A stretch of 64,000 nucleotides of DNA from [Clostridium] citroniae WAL-17108 (GCF_000233455.1 NZ_JH376431.1:141224-205223), one strand, 5' to 3'; positions 16,432 through 23,257 are shown, counted from the first letter of the stretch. Translations and numbers: made by a program. The notes: generated by a model from the sequence alone, not told the origin.

Positions 16432-17016
16432 TTATTTAACATGATTTATGTATGCCAGAGCTGCATCCAGGCATCCGTCCACTCCGATCAGCCCGCTGTT
16501 AAGGCAGATATCATATGCCTCCATCTTTCCCCATTCAATGGGGGAATAATACTCGTGGTAAGCCTTACGCCTTCTGTCCACAATATTGATTCCGCCTCTG
16601 GCCTCATCTCTGGAAAGTTCCGGGTTCAGTGACATGATCCTCTTGATCCTGCTCTCCATATCTGCAAACACGAAAATGTTCACAGCATGTGGCAGTATGG
16701 CGTCAGCGCAGCGTCCAACGATTACACAGGAGCCCTTTTCCGCCAGTGATTTAATGACTGTTTCCTGTACCGCATAAATGCGCTGGGTCATGGCGATCTG
16801 GTATTCCGGCTCAATAAGGCGGGTGGAATAATTGTCCAAATCCGGCTCCACCTCATCATTTGCCTCCAATATAGATGGTTCAATGTTGCCCTCTTTGGCG
16901 ATCATGGCGATCAATTCCTTGTCATAGAAGGGAATCCCCAGCTTCATTGCCAGCTTTTCCCCCAGCTCACGTCCCCCGCTGCCATATTGGCGGCTGATCG
17001 TAATTGCTCTGTTCAT
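16432..17016 (-). CDS. Cytidylate-kinase-like family protein
   Basis: 194 residues. The N-terminus ITISRQYGSGGRELGEKLA is the modified P-loop of the cytidylate-kinase-like family, followed by IPFYDKELI, CVIVGRCAD and DRRRKAYHEYY, which sits near the lid region. These proteins resemble Cmk but are usually not the essential CMP kinase; they may phosphorylate another nucleoside monophosphate or act in regulation. GGAGGAGG precedes the ATG. It lies 33 bases after the YwlG-family gene on the same strand. Confidence 0.85.
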   Translation of the reverse strand: MNRAITISRQYGSGGRELGEKLAMKLGIPFYDKELIAMIAKEGNIEPSILEANDEVEPDLDNYSTRLIEPEYQIAMTQRIYAVQETVIKSLAEKGSCVIVGRCADAILPHAVNIFVFADMESRIKRIMSLNPELSRDEARGGINIVDRRRKAYHEYYSPIEWGKMEAYDICLNSGLIGVDGCLDAALAYINHVK

Positions 17017-17049
17017 AAACAGTACCTCCTCCTGCTTTATTAGTTGGTG

Positions 17050-17622
17050 CTACATATGTTCCTCATCATAATGCGCCCTGACACCGCCAATAAACTTAGG
17101 CCTGGTCCTGGCACACACTACATGGGCACTGCCGATCTCCTTTGTCTGGATGCGCACAGGCACGGCCACATCCCTCAAATGCATCCCAATAAGAGTGTCT
17201 CCTATATCAATCCCCGCATGTGCCTTAATATGCTCCACTGCCACGGGATGCTCCAATACCGCGTATGCTGCTGTCGCAAAGGAGCCGCCTGCCTTCAGCT
17301 GGGGCACCACGTTCACCGTTTCATATCCGTAGTGCTCCGCTGCTTCCTCCTCCAGGATCAGTGCACGGTTGAGGTGTTCACAGCACTGGGCTGCCAGGAA
17401 TATTCCAAGGGGCTTAAGTTCCTCATTCAACGCTGAAAAAACAGCCATTCCAATATCACCGTTAGAGTGGGAGCCAATTTTAAAGCTGTCTATCTCACTG
17501 GATGAGCATCCCACCACCAGAATCTGTCCTGGCTTTAAGCGAGCCACCTCAAGAAGTTCCCCCAGCACCTGCTTTACCTGATTCTTAATGTCCTCCAACT
17601 CAATTGATTCCATCACATCCAT
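17050..17622 (-). CDS. TIGR01440/UPF0340 family protein (YwlG-like)
   Basis: 190-193 residues depending on start. ATGs lie at 17631, 17622 and 17613; the one at 17622 has AAAAGGA about 9 bases upstream, while the first sits directly on the ribosome site. GQILVVGCSSSEIDSFKIGS and the C-terminal GVRAHYDEEHM block are typical of the YwlG/UPF0340 family, conserved in Firmicutes and of unknown function. It stands between holA and the cytidylate-kinase-like gene on the same strand, which is a housekeeping setting. Confidence 0.85.
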   Translation of the reverse strand: MDVMESIELEDIKNQVKQVLGELLEVARLKPGQILVVGCSSSEIDSFKIGSHSNGDIGMAVFSALNEELKPLGIFLAAQCCEHLNRALILEEEAAEHYGYETVNVVPQLKAGGSFATAAYAVLEHPVAVEHIKAHAGIDIGDTLIGMHLRDVAVPVRIQTKEIGSAHVVCARTRPKFIGGVRAHYDEEHM

Positions 17623-17642
17623 CGCCTTCATTCCTTTTTATA

Positions 17643-18620
17643 TTAATATTGATTTGTTATTAAAAGCTCCACGGCAAGCCTGTCCTGAAGCTTACCTGTC
17701 TTTACCCCTTCCTCCGCGTCCACGCAGAGGTTCACATAGGATAAGATCTGTTCCCGTGAAAATGTCTTGGCCTGCATCATGATCTTCCCGGCCACAAAGG
17801 GCTGCAGTTTAAGCTTTGACGCTATGGCGCCCTTCTCCAAACCCTTCCCCATCAGTTCCTTCACCTGCAGGATCTGATTAAACTGCCTTGCAATAAGAAA
17901 AAGTATGCGCATAGGCGGCTCCTTCAGGGTCAACAGATCCTCGTACAGATCCATGGCCTTCCTGGTCTGCCTGCCCGCTATGGCTGTGATCATATCAAAT
18001 ATCTTGTTAGTCACCTGGGTTGTGCAGATGATCTCCACATCCTCATCCGTGATCACATCCCTGCCCAGCGTATAGCTGATCAGCTTTTCCAGTTCTGAAC
18101 TTATGTTCTCCATGTCATCCCCTGTCTTACTGAGGAAAAATTCCATGGTCCGACCAGTGATCTTTTTTCCGTTCTTAGACAAAATACCGGCTGCCCATCT
18201 TGCCAGCTGTCCTGCATCCTGATGGGATAGTTCAGCGGCATAGCCGTGCTTTTTCACTGCCTTATATAGTTTGCTCCGCTTATCTACTTCTGATTCCACA
18301 AAAATGAGACATGTGCTTTCAGGGATCCGCTCCATATATTGAGTCACGTCCTCAGCTCCCTGCCCGCCTTTGAAGAATCCGCTGTCCTCCATGAGGATCA
18401 GACGCTTTTCTGCAAAAAACGGCATGGTATCGGAAAGGCTGATGATCTCATTCACATTCATGCCCTTTCCCTCATAATAGTTATAATTCATGGTATCCCC
18501 GTCCGTGATGGCATCCTTTAAACGGTTTTTAAAACTCTTTTTTAAAAATGCTTCTTCGCCGAACAAAAGATACACCGGTTTAAAACTATGATCCTTTATG
18601 TCCTGGTTCAATGTCTGCAT
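17643..18620 (-). CDS. holA: DNA polymerase III delta subunit
   Basis: 325 residues, the usual HolA length. The sequence shows the delta-subunit pattern: N-terminal HSFKPVYLLFGEEAFLKKSF (degenerate P-loop region), FFAEKRLILMEDSGFF, the middle ISSELEKLISYTLGRDVITDEDVE, and the C-terminal collar domain with FLIARQFNQILQVKELMGKG and LCVDAEEGVKTGKLQ. Delta opens the sliding clamp as part of the clamp loader. In clostridia it usually follows comEC and precedes rpsT; here more than 14 kb of mobile DNA separates it from comEC. Confidence 0.93.
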   Translation of the reverse strand: MQTLNQDIKDHSFKPVYLLFGEEAFLKKSFKNRLKDAITDGDTMNYNYYEGKGMNVNEIISLSDTMPFFAEKRLILMEDSGFFKGGQGAEDVTQYMERIPESTCLIFVESEVDKRSKLYKAVKKHGYAAELSHQDAGQLARWAAGILSKNGKKITGRTMEFFLSKTGDDMENISSELEKLISYTLGRDVITDEDVEIICTTQVTNKIFDMITAIAGRQTRKAMDLYEDLLTLKEPPMRILFLIARQFNQILQVKELMGKGLEKGAIASKLKLQPFVAGKIMMQAKTFSREQILSYVNLCVDAEEGVKTGKLQDRLAVELLITNQY

Positions 18621-18650
18621 ATGCGGGTCGTCCTTCCATATTCTGTATTA

Positions 18651-18679
18651 AGTATAACATGGACGGGTAATTTTGTCAC
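18651..18679 (-). promoter_or_regulatory. Likely holA promoter
   Basis: On the minus strand GTGACA (-35) and TATACT (-10) are 17 bases apart and end about 30 bases before the holA ATG. It probably also drives the two genes downstream. Confidence 0.55.
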
Positions 18680-18785
18680 TAAGCACCCGGAAACAAAGCT
18701 TAAGGACTGGCCGCACGGAAAGTGGCAGGACACTGCAGGGCATGGAATCTGCCAGTATGTAACAGGGTTAGGGGACGGGAGGGAT

Positions 18786-18826
18786 CCAAACGCAATCATT
18801 AGCAAAAGTGTCTCTTATGTGCTCAT
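18786..18826 (-). pseudogene. Remnant of Hol_Tox-like type I toxin (unit 0)
   Basis: ATG at 18826 is followed by the codons for Ser-Thr and then TAA, where the intact copies read MSTYETLSLMIAFG. After the stop the frame still encodes ETLLLMIAFG and then runs into unrelated DNA. The promoter (TTTACA, 17 bases, TATACT) upstream is still perfect. A dead, truncated copy. Confidence 0.75.
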
Positions 18827-18998
18827 GTCATACCACCCCCTTTCGGAGATGGAAGCCACCCGGCAGTAGGAACTGCCTATATAAAGTATATAAAATGGTA
18901 AACCGGATGTAAAAGGTGTTTTAATAAAAATCTCTCCCTTGTCCATTCTTTGATTTTATAGTAAACTTTACCTATTAAATTTAGATGGAGATATAAGA

Positions 18999-19088
18999 AT
19001 GACTAACCAAAACAAAGGCACCATCAATATCCTTTTCGTTTGCCACGGCAATATACTCCGAGGCTTTCCAATAAGATTGAATAGTTGA
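18999..19088 (+). pseudogene. 5' fragment of low-MW phosphotyrosine phosphatase gene (copy A)
   Basis: GGAGATA precedes an ATG opening MTNQNKGTINILFVCHGN, the N-terminus of a low-molecular-weight phosphatase, then ILRGFP and a stop. The homology ends just after the TGCCACGGCAATAT segment encoding CHGN, which is where integration occurs in the intact gene at 32813. The arginine and downstream body are lost, so it cannot be an enzyme. Confidence 0.78.
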
Positions 19089-19167
19089 ATATATGCAAGG
19101 AAAAATGCAAGAGAAACACTGAAAAATTATGATTGACAGGCGAACCGAAAATGGCTTATAATAAAGG

Positions 19168-19262
19168 TACAAAAAAGGCAGTTCACTCCAGTGAGTGGCT
19201 TCCAAGTTTATAATCTAATTAAAAATAGTCACTAGGCTTGGTAGGCGGGTGACTATTTTTTT
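19168..19262 (+). ncRNA. Putative antitoxin RNA 1, convergent with toxin 1
   Basis: A near-consensus promoter on the plus strand (TTGACA 19133-19138, 18 bases, TATAAT 19157-19162) would start RNA near 19168. It contains the hairpin CACTC-CA-GTGAG and ends at the hairpin at 19222-19260, which it shares with the toxin mRNA coming the other way. Convergent transcripts overlapping at a common bidirectional terminator are the standard layout of Firmicute type I toxin-antitoxin loci. The 5' ends of both RNAs carry GGCAGTTC and a CTTCCA block in the same sense. Regulation by base pairing at the 3' overlap is inferred. Confidence 0.72.
19222..19260. terminator. Shared bidirectional terminator of toxin module 1
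   Basis: AAAATAGTCAC (19222-19232) pairs with GTGACTATTTT (19249-19259), with A/T runs on both sides. The toxin stop codon lies inside the right arm. Confidence 0.82.
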
Positions 19263-19330
19263 GTACCTATAATCATAACAACAAGTACTCCAAACGCAAT
19301 CATTAAAGAAAGTGTCTCATATGTACTCAT
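19253..19330 (-). CDS. Putative holin-like type I toxin 1 (25 residues)
   Basis: ATG at 19330 follows an AAAGGGGGTGG ribosome site and opens MSTYETLSLMIAFGVLVVMI plus a short IGTKK tail. The pattern, an N-terminal STYE-LSLMIAFG, one hydrophobic helix and a lysine tail, is that of the Hol_Tox/TxpA-like membrane toxins of Firmicutes. A strong promoter lies upstream at 19389-19417. The peptide would insert in the membrane and depolarise it unless silenced by the antisense RNA. Toxicity is inferred from the family. Confidence 0.82.
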   Translation of the reverse strand: MSTYETLSLMIAFGVLVVMIIGTKK

Positions 19331-19388
19331 GCTATACCACCCCCTTTCGGAGATGGAAGTCACCCAGCAGTAGGAACTGCCTACATAA

Positions 19389-19417
19389 AGTATATTAAAT
19401 GATAAACCGGATGTAAA
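19389..19417 (-). promoter_or_regulatory. Promoter of toxin 1
   Basis: TTTACA (19412-19417) and TATACT (19389-19394) on the minus strand, exactly 17 bases apart, about 60 bases before the toxin ATG. The same promoter is conserved in units 0 and 2. Confidence 0.8.
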
Positions 19418-19502
19418 GGGTGTTTTAAGAAAAATCTCGCCCTTGTCCATTCTTTGATTTTATAGTAAACTTTACCTATCAAATTTAAATGGAGATACAA
19501 GA

Positions 19503-19610
19503 ATGACTAACCAAAACAAAGGCATTATCAATATCCTTTTCGTTTGCCACGGCAATATGCTCCGAGGCGTTCCAATAGGGTTGAATGTATATGAAAAGAA
19601 AATGCAATAG
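19503..19610 (+). pseudogene. 5' fragment of low-MW phosphotyrosine phosphatase gene (copy B)
   Basis: MTNQNKGIINILFVCHGN, then MLRGVPIGLN and a stop after 35 codons. It is nearly identical to copy A over its first 60 bases and upstream region, including the TTTATAGTAAACTTTACC block and GGAGATA. Homology to the real enzyme ends after the TGCCACGGCA segment at 19545. Confidence 0.78.
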
Positions 19611-19664
19611 AAGCACTAAAAAATCATGATTGACAGATGAGCTGAAATCGGCTTATAATTAAGG

Positions 19665-19760
19665 TACAAAAAAGGCAGTTCACTCCAGTGAGTGGCTTCC
19701 AAAGTATAATAACTAAAAAATAGTCACATTTGCTCTGGTAGGCGGGTGACTATTTTTTTG
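19665..19760 (+). ncRNA. Putative antitoxin RNA 2
   Basis: Promoter TTGACA (19630-19635), 18 bases, TATAAT (19654-19659). The RNA repeats the GGCAGTTCACTCCAGTGAG hairpin of copy 1 and ends at the hairpin at 19715-19758 shared with toxin 2. Loop sequences differ from copy 1, which could allow specific pairing of each antitoxin with its own toxin. Confidence 0.7.
19715..19758. terminator. Shared bidirectional terminator of toxin module 2
   Basis: A 13-bp stem AAAAAATAGTCAC/GTGACTATTTTTT with an 18-base loop. The toxin 2 stop codon lies inside the right arm. Confidence 0.82.
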
Positions 19761-19827
19761 TACCTATAATCATAACGATAAGTACCCCAAACGCAATCAT
19801 CAAAGAAAGTGTCTCATATGTACTCAT
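19750..19827 (-). CDS. Putative holin-like type I toxin 2 (25 residues)
   Basis: Differs from toxin 1 by one residue (Val to Ile): MSTYETLSLMIAFGVLIVMI and the IGTKK tail. It has the same ribosome site and a consensus-like promoter. The synonymous changes between the two copies with almost no amino-acid change suggest selection on the peptide. Confidence 0.82.
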   Translation of the reverse strand: MSTYETLSLMIAFGVLIVMIIGTKK

Positions 19828-19885
19828 GTTATACCACCCCCTTTCGGAGATGGAAGTCACTCAGCAGTTGGAACTGCCTGTACCA

Positions 19886-19914
19886 ATTATACAAGATGGG
19901 AAACAGGCTGTAAA
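19886..19914 (-). promoter_or_regulatory. Promoter of toxin 2
   Basis: TTTACA (19909-19914), 17 bases, TATAAT (19886-19891) on the minus strand: close to the sigma-A consensus. Confidence 0.82.
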
Positions 19915-19997
19915 TAGAAGAATAAAAAAGAAATACTTGTTCAAAGCATGAACTTATAGTAGACTTTAGCTATCAAAAAGTAACGGAGATATAATAT

Positions 19998-20069
19998 ATG
20001 GCTAAGCAATTTAATAATAACATTAAGATACTTTTCGTCTGCCACGGCAGTATCTTGAAAAGTCAGTAA
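19998..20069 (+). pseudogene. 5' fragment of phosphatase gene (copy C), at the left end of element A
   Basis: ATG at 19998 opens MAKQFNNNIKILFVCHGSIL followed by KSQ and TAA. It is more diverged than copies A and B. The att-like string TGCCACGGCAGTATCT is at 20040-20055, and the DNA that follows (CTTGAAAAGTC, then tandem TACTACACCA) is the left end shared with the 10-kb element at 22.4 kb. Confidence 0.78.
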
Positions 20070-20265
20070 AATCAATGATTTCATGGAGAAGAAAGGCGCT
20101 TACTACACCACTACTACACCATTTTGGTTTGGGTTAGAGTCTTGATATGACAAAGAAAAATGGAGGCGAGATGAGTTTTTCATTATTGTAGAATTTTGAG
20201 GGACATTTTGTTATGATACAAATTGGGTAGACGCTTTCTGCCAAATTTAATCCGGAGGGTATTAC

Positions 20266-21306
20266 ATGGGAAATATTGTGACAAGTAATTTTTTTGATAA
20301 AGTATTGGAAGTCCTTAAAAATGCTAGAAAACAGGCAAAAACGGCATTGAATATTTCAATGGTCTATTCCTACTATGAAGTAGGGAGGATGATTGTAGAA
20401 GAAGAACAGAACGGGGAACAGCGTGCTGAATATGGAAAAGCCATTCTTAAAGAATTGTCAAAACGTTTGACTGAGAACTTAGGAAAAGGATTCTCTGTGG
20501 AGAATCTAAAATTGATGCGTAGATTCTATGTAGTATATTCCAAAGATCAGATTGGGCAGAAAGTGTCTACCCAATTTGAAAACTTGCCAGCAACGAAAGA
20601 AGGAAGGAAATTTTTCCTAAGTTTTTCGCATTATGTTTTACTTATGCGTATTCCTAGTATAGACGAACGGCATTTTTATGAAATTGAAGCAGCCCGTAAC
20701 GGATGGGGTATAAAGGAACTGGAAAGACAGTACGACAGTGCCTTATATGAACGACTGGTATTAAGCCGGGATAAAGAGGGGATAGAGCGGCTGGCAACAG
20801 AAGGACAAATAATTGAAAAGCCGGAAGATTTATTGAAAGACCCGTATGTATTGGAGTTTACAGGTTTACCGGAACTTGCAAAATATTCTGAAACGGATTT
20901 GGAAACTAAAATAATAGATCATTTACAGGAATTCCTCTTAGAATTGGGACGAGGATTTACTTTTGTTGGGCGACAGGTAAGGTTCACATTTGAGGATGAG
21001 CATTATAGAGTAGATTTGGTATTCTTCAATCGTCTGTTGCGTTGCTTTGTTCTTTTTGATTTGAAGATTGGTCGATTAAAGCATCAGGATATAGGACAGA
21101 TGCAGATGTATGTGAATTATTATGACCGTAAGGTAAAACTGGAAGATGAAAACCCGACAATAGGAATTCTGTTATGTAAAAATAAGAATGATGCGGTGGT
21201 TGAAATGACTTTACCGGAGGATAATAGCCAGATATTTGCAAGTAAGTATCTGACGGTGTTGCCTAGTAAAGAGGAATTGAAAAAGTTGATGGAGAGTGAA
21301 GAGTAG
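20266..21306 (+). CDS. DUF1016/YhcG-family PD-(D/E)XK nuclease
   Basis: 346 residues. The N-terminal half is the DUF1016 N-domain (ARKQAKTALNISMVYSYYEVG, then FSVENLKLMRRFY). The C-terminal half is a PD-(D/E)XK nuclease core: HYRVDLVFFNRLLRCFVLFD followed by LKIG and GQMQMYVNYYD, where the Asp of YRVDLV and the Asp-Leu-Lys supply the metal site. GGAGGG lies 6 bases before the ATG. YhcG-type nucleases occur in restriction and defence islands; the exact role of a solo copy is unknown. Cargo of element A, followed 43 bases later by the protease gene. AT-rich codons mark it as foreign. Confidence 0.88.
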   Translation: MGNIVTSNFFDKVLEVLKNARKQAKTALNISMVYSYYEVGRMIVEEEQNGEQRAEYGKAILKELSKRLTENLGKGFSVENLKLMRRFYVVYSKDQIGQKVSTQFENLPATKEGRKFFLSFSHYVLLMRIPSIDERHFYEIEAARNGWGIKELERQYDSALYERLVLSRDKEGIERLATEGQIIEKPEDLLKDPYVLEFTGLPELAKYSETDLETKIIDHLQEFLLELGRGFTFVGRQVRFTFEDEHYRVDLVFFNRLLRCFVLFDLKIGRLKHQDIGQMQMYVNYYDRKVKLEDENPTIGILLCKNKNDAVVEMTLPEDNSQIFASKYLTVLPSKEELKKLMESEE

Positions 21307-21349
21307 AAGAATAAGATTAGCAAATTTATATAAGAAGGAGCATTAAGTC

Positions 21350-22183
21350 ATGGGTAATTTATCAATGTCAGAACAATTAATGTATATAACTGTAAGAATC
21401 GAATGTCAGTATGCAAATGGTGCCAGCGGTACTGGAACAGGATTTTTCTTTAGATTTCTTGAGAATAAGGAAACAGGAGAGCATATTCCTGTAGTTATAA
21501 CAAATAAACATGTAGTATCTGGATCAATCAAAGGAAGATTGATTTTTTGTTTAAGAAAGGTAAATGGACTACCAGATGATAGTAATCATTTTTCAATGTA
21601 TGTTGATGAATTTGAAAAATTCTGGAGGATGCATCCAGATAAAAATGTAGACTTATGTGCCATGCCAATAGCCCCGCTGATTAATTTAGCAAAAAGCCAA
21701 GGAAAGGAATTGTTCTATTTAACGCTTGATGCAAGTGTACTACCAGATAAAAAGTTATTAGAAGATATGTCAGCATTAGAAGATATTGTTATGGTGGGAT
21801 ATCCTAATGGAATATGGGATTCTAGAAATAATAAACCTATTTTTAGAAAAGGAATAACAGCAACAGATGTAATTTTTGATTATTGTGGTAGAAAAGAATT
21901 TGTGATTGATGCGGCATGTTTTCCGGGATCAAGTGGCTCTCCCGTAATGATTTTTAATCAGGGAATGTATACGGATAAACGCGGTAATACATATGCTGGT
22001 GTGAGCAGAATAAAGTTATTAGGCATTTTATATGCTGGTCCGCAAGCTGTGGCTCAAGGAGAGATCCATACTGTCAAAATTCCAACCGTAGATAAAAATA
22101 TTGCGATTTCTAGGATACCTAATAATTTGGGATTTGTTATTAAGGCTGAAAGAATTTTAGAATTAGAAAAACTGTTCAAGTGA
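21350..22183 (+). CDS. Cytoplasmic trypsin-like serine protease
   Basis: 277 residues with no signal peptide. The chymotrypsin-fold triad is visible: His54 in ITNKHVV, Asp101 in NVDLCAMP and Ser195 in FPGSSGSPV. GTGTGFFF near the start is the typical beta-strand before the histidine. AAGGAG lies 8 bases before the ATG. Intracellular trypsin-like proteases appear in several anti-phage systems, where infection triggers cleavage of host or effector proteins. Its pairing with a DUF1016 nuclease on a small mobile element makes a defence role plausible but unproven. The two genes are probably one transcript. Confidence 0.85.
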   Translation: MGNLSMSEQLMYITVRIECQYANGASGTGTGFFFRFLENKETGEHIPVVITNKHVVSGSIKGRLIFCLRKVNGLPDDSNHFSMYVDEFEKFWRMHPDKNVDLCAMPIAPLINLAKSQGKELFYLTLDASVLPDKKLLEDMSALEDIVMVGYPNGIWDSRNNKPIFRKGITATDVIFDYCGRKEFVIDAACFPGSSGSPVMIFNQGMYTDKRGNTYAGVSRIKLLGILYAGPQAVAQGEIHTVKIPTVDKNIAISRIPNNLGFVIKAERILELEKLFK

Positions 22184-22390
22184 AAGTAATAACAAGATGG
22201 AGGCTATTTTATTTTGTCAAGACGATGCTTGTTCGATGTCCCAAAATACATCATTTACTACACCATTTGCCCGTGAATTTGCGTAGATTTACAAAGAATT
22301 GCGTGAGTTTAAGGCAAACACAAAAATTAAAAAAACGCCGGAAAGCCAATAAAATCAAGGGTTGAAGGCTTATGAAGGGATATAAGAGAT
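22184..22390. other. Right end of element A, no gene
   Basis: From 22250 this DNA copies the region between the integrase stop and the phosphatase start at 32673-32812, including one TACTACACCA repeat (22256-22265). The short open frame across it reads through att DNA and is not a gene. Confidence 0.7.
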
Positions 22391-22510
22391 ATGATAAAAA
22401 TTTTATTCATTTGCCACGGCAACATCTTGAAAAGTCCCGGAAAAGCCTGTAAAATCAATGGTTTTACTAAACTAAAAGGCGCTTACTACACCACTACTAC
22501 ACCATTTTGA
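22391..22510 (+). pseudogene. 5' fragment of phosphatase gene (copy D), junction of elements A and B
   Basis: ATG at 22391 opens MIKILFICHGNILKSPGKAC and runs 39 codons into element DNA. Its first 12 codons match the start of the intact gene at 32813, both supplied by the right end of an element. The 16-bp string TGCCACGGCAACATCT at 22412-22427 is repeated exactly at 32834-32849 and is the best candidate for the att core. Confidence 0.82.
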
Positions 22511-22543
22511 AAGAGTCTTGAAATGACACCCTTAATACAGAGA

Positions 22544-22570
22544 AGCCAGCCGGTTGCGGCTGGCTGTTTT
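22544..22570 (+). terminator. Hairpin terminator near the left end of element B
   Basis: AGCCAGCC (22544-22551) pairs with GGCTGGCT (22558-22565), with GTTTTACT after it. It may shield the element from host readthrough or end the minus-strand RHH transcript. Confidence 0.55.
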
Positions 22571-22596
22571 ACTGCTTATTCTACTAATTAGGAAAG

Positions 22597-22782
22597 CTAT
22601 TCCTTTTCAGTCTGTTTCAGTTGAATTTCACCATGTTCCTCTTCTATTTGCTCTAAATGGTGAATCAATACATATTCAATGTAGTTAGTTAGAGAACGAT
22701 GTTCATTAGTTGCTAAAATACCAATTTTATCAAACACTTCATCTGACAGACGTAATGTAAAAACACGTTTGTTAGTTGCCAT
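22597..22782 (-). CDS. Ribbon-helix-helix DNA-binding protein 1
   Basis: 61 residues from the ATG at 22782, which has GGAGG 8 bases upstream; the longer frame to 22833 has no support. RVFTLRLSDEVFDKIGILAT is the beta-strand plus helix A of an Arc/MetJ-type RHH fold, and SLTNYIEYVLIHHL is helix B. It would bind DNA as a dimer. It is about 80% identical by eye to the next gene and has a related 19-bp palindrome upstream, so the two may form a regulatory pair controlling the element or maintaining it. Confidence 0.82.
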   Translation of the reverse strand: MATNKRVFTLRLSDEVFDKIGILATNEHRSLTNYIEYVLIHHLEQIEEEHGEIQLKQTEKE

Positions 22783-22844
22783 AGTTTTATCCTCCATTTC
22801 GAGTACAAACATATGGTAAACCAAATTGCCCACTTTTTATACAT

Positions 22845-22863
22845 TCACTAGACAGGTAAGTGA
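22845..22863. promoter_or_regulatory. Palindromic operator upstream of RHH gene 1
   Basis: TCACTAGACAGGTAAGTGA, with TCACT/AGTGA arms, lies about 65 bases before the RHH1 ATG. It differs from the site at 23152 at only two positions and is likewise followed by TAGCA. Confidence 0.68.
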
Positions 22864-22900
22864 TAGCATTTTGCCTGTAAAATAAAAAAAAATTACTTCT

Positions 22901-23089
22901 TTAAATATCTTTATCTATCTGTCTGACATCAATTACGCCATGTTCTTGCTCGACTTCCTTTAAATGCTTGATTAAAACATATTCGATGTAATTAGTCATG
23001 GAACGCCGTTCAGCAGTGGCCAAAGTCCCAATTTTATTAAATACCTCTTCTGATAGGCGTAATGTAAATACACGCTTGTTAGTAGCCAT
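22901..23089 (-). CDS. Ribbon-helix-helix DNA-binding protein 2
   Basis: 62 residues from the ATG at 23089 (GGAGG 8 bases upstream). RVFTLRLSEEVFNKIGTLAT then SMTNYIEYVLIKHL: the same fold and near-identical DNA-contacting strand TNKRVFTLRL as RHH1, implying that both read the same operator. Changes cluster in the acidic C-terminal tail. Tandem duplication is the simplest origin. Confidence 0.82.
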   Translation of the reverse strand: MATNKRVFTLRLSEEVFNKIGTLATAERRSMTNYIEYVLIKHLKEVEQEHGVIDVRQIDKDI

Positions 23090-23151
23090 ATCATTGCCCT
23101 CCATTTTGGATATAAGAAAATGTTACCTTAATTCCAAAGAAAAGTATGCAG

Positions 23152-23184
23152 TCACTTGACAGCTAAGTGATAGCACTTTATATT
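23152..23184 (+). promoter_or_regulatory. RHH operator overlapping the promoter of the membrane-protein gene
   Basis: The palindrome TCACTTGACAGCTAAGTGA (23152-23170) covers a plus-strand promoter: TTGACA 23156-23161, 17-base spacer, TATATT 23179-23184. The same site lies upstream of RHH2 on the minus strand. RHH binding would therefore repress the divergent gene at 23258 and RHH2 together. Confidence 0.75.
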
Positions 23185-23257
23185 TAATAGATAGTCAGAT
23201 GAAACTTTCTGATTTCTTAACTCGTAGTAAATATTAAATGAAGGGGTGGTATTGGTT

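Larger units (their letters stand above)
18786..19940. repeat. About 500-bp tandem repeat units (toxin module plus phosphatase 5' fragment)
   Basis: The same block recurs at periods of 504 and then about 495 bases: the minus-strand toxin 5' half (18789, 19293, 19789), the toxin promoter, the string CTTGT at 18938, 19442 and 19936, and a plus-strand fragment of the phosphatase 5' end. The middle unit is complete and the first is truncated on its left. The divergence is graded: units 1 and 2 are very similar, unit 3 less so. The block looks like successive insertions or duplications at one integration site. Confidence 0.88.
20040..22427 (+). mobile_element. Integrase-less cis-mobilizable element (element A) with putative defence cargo
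   Basis: The left end (20040-20133) matches the left end of the complete element B (22412-22512): the same core, CTTGAAAAGTC, AAAATCAATG and two TACTACACCA arm repeats. The right end (22250-22421) matches element B's right end (32673-32845) over about 150 bases, including GAATTTGCGTAGATTTA and AAGGCTTATGAAGGGATATAA. Only two genes lie between. With no integrase of its own it would depend on a relative's Int/Xis, such as element B next door. Low GC compared with the flanks supports transfer. Confidence 0.78.

Noticed and set aside
18786-19940. Repeated units considered as a CRISPR array
   Set aside because: Units are about 500 bp and contain genes and promoters; there are no short direct repeats with unique spacers.
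20171-20191. Six-codon ORF behind GGAGGCGAG
   Set aside because: The ribosome site is good, but the peptide (MSFSLL) is too short to support and lies in element-end DNA.
22180-22365. 61-codon ORF overlapping the protease stop
   Set aside because: From 22250 it translates att-region DNA that also exists, untranslated, at 32673; no domain.
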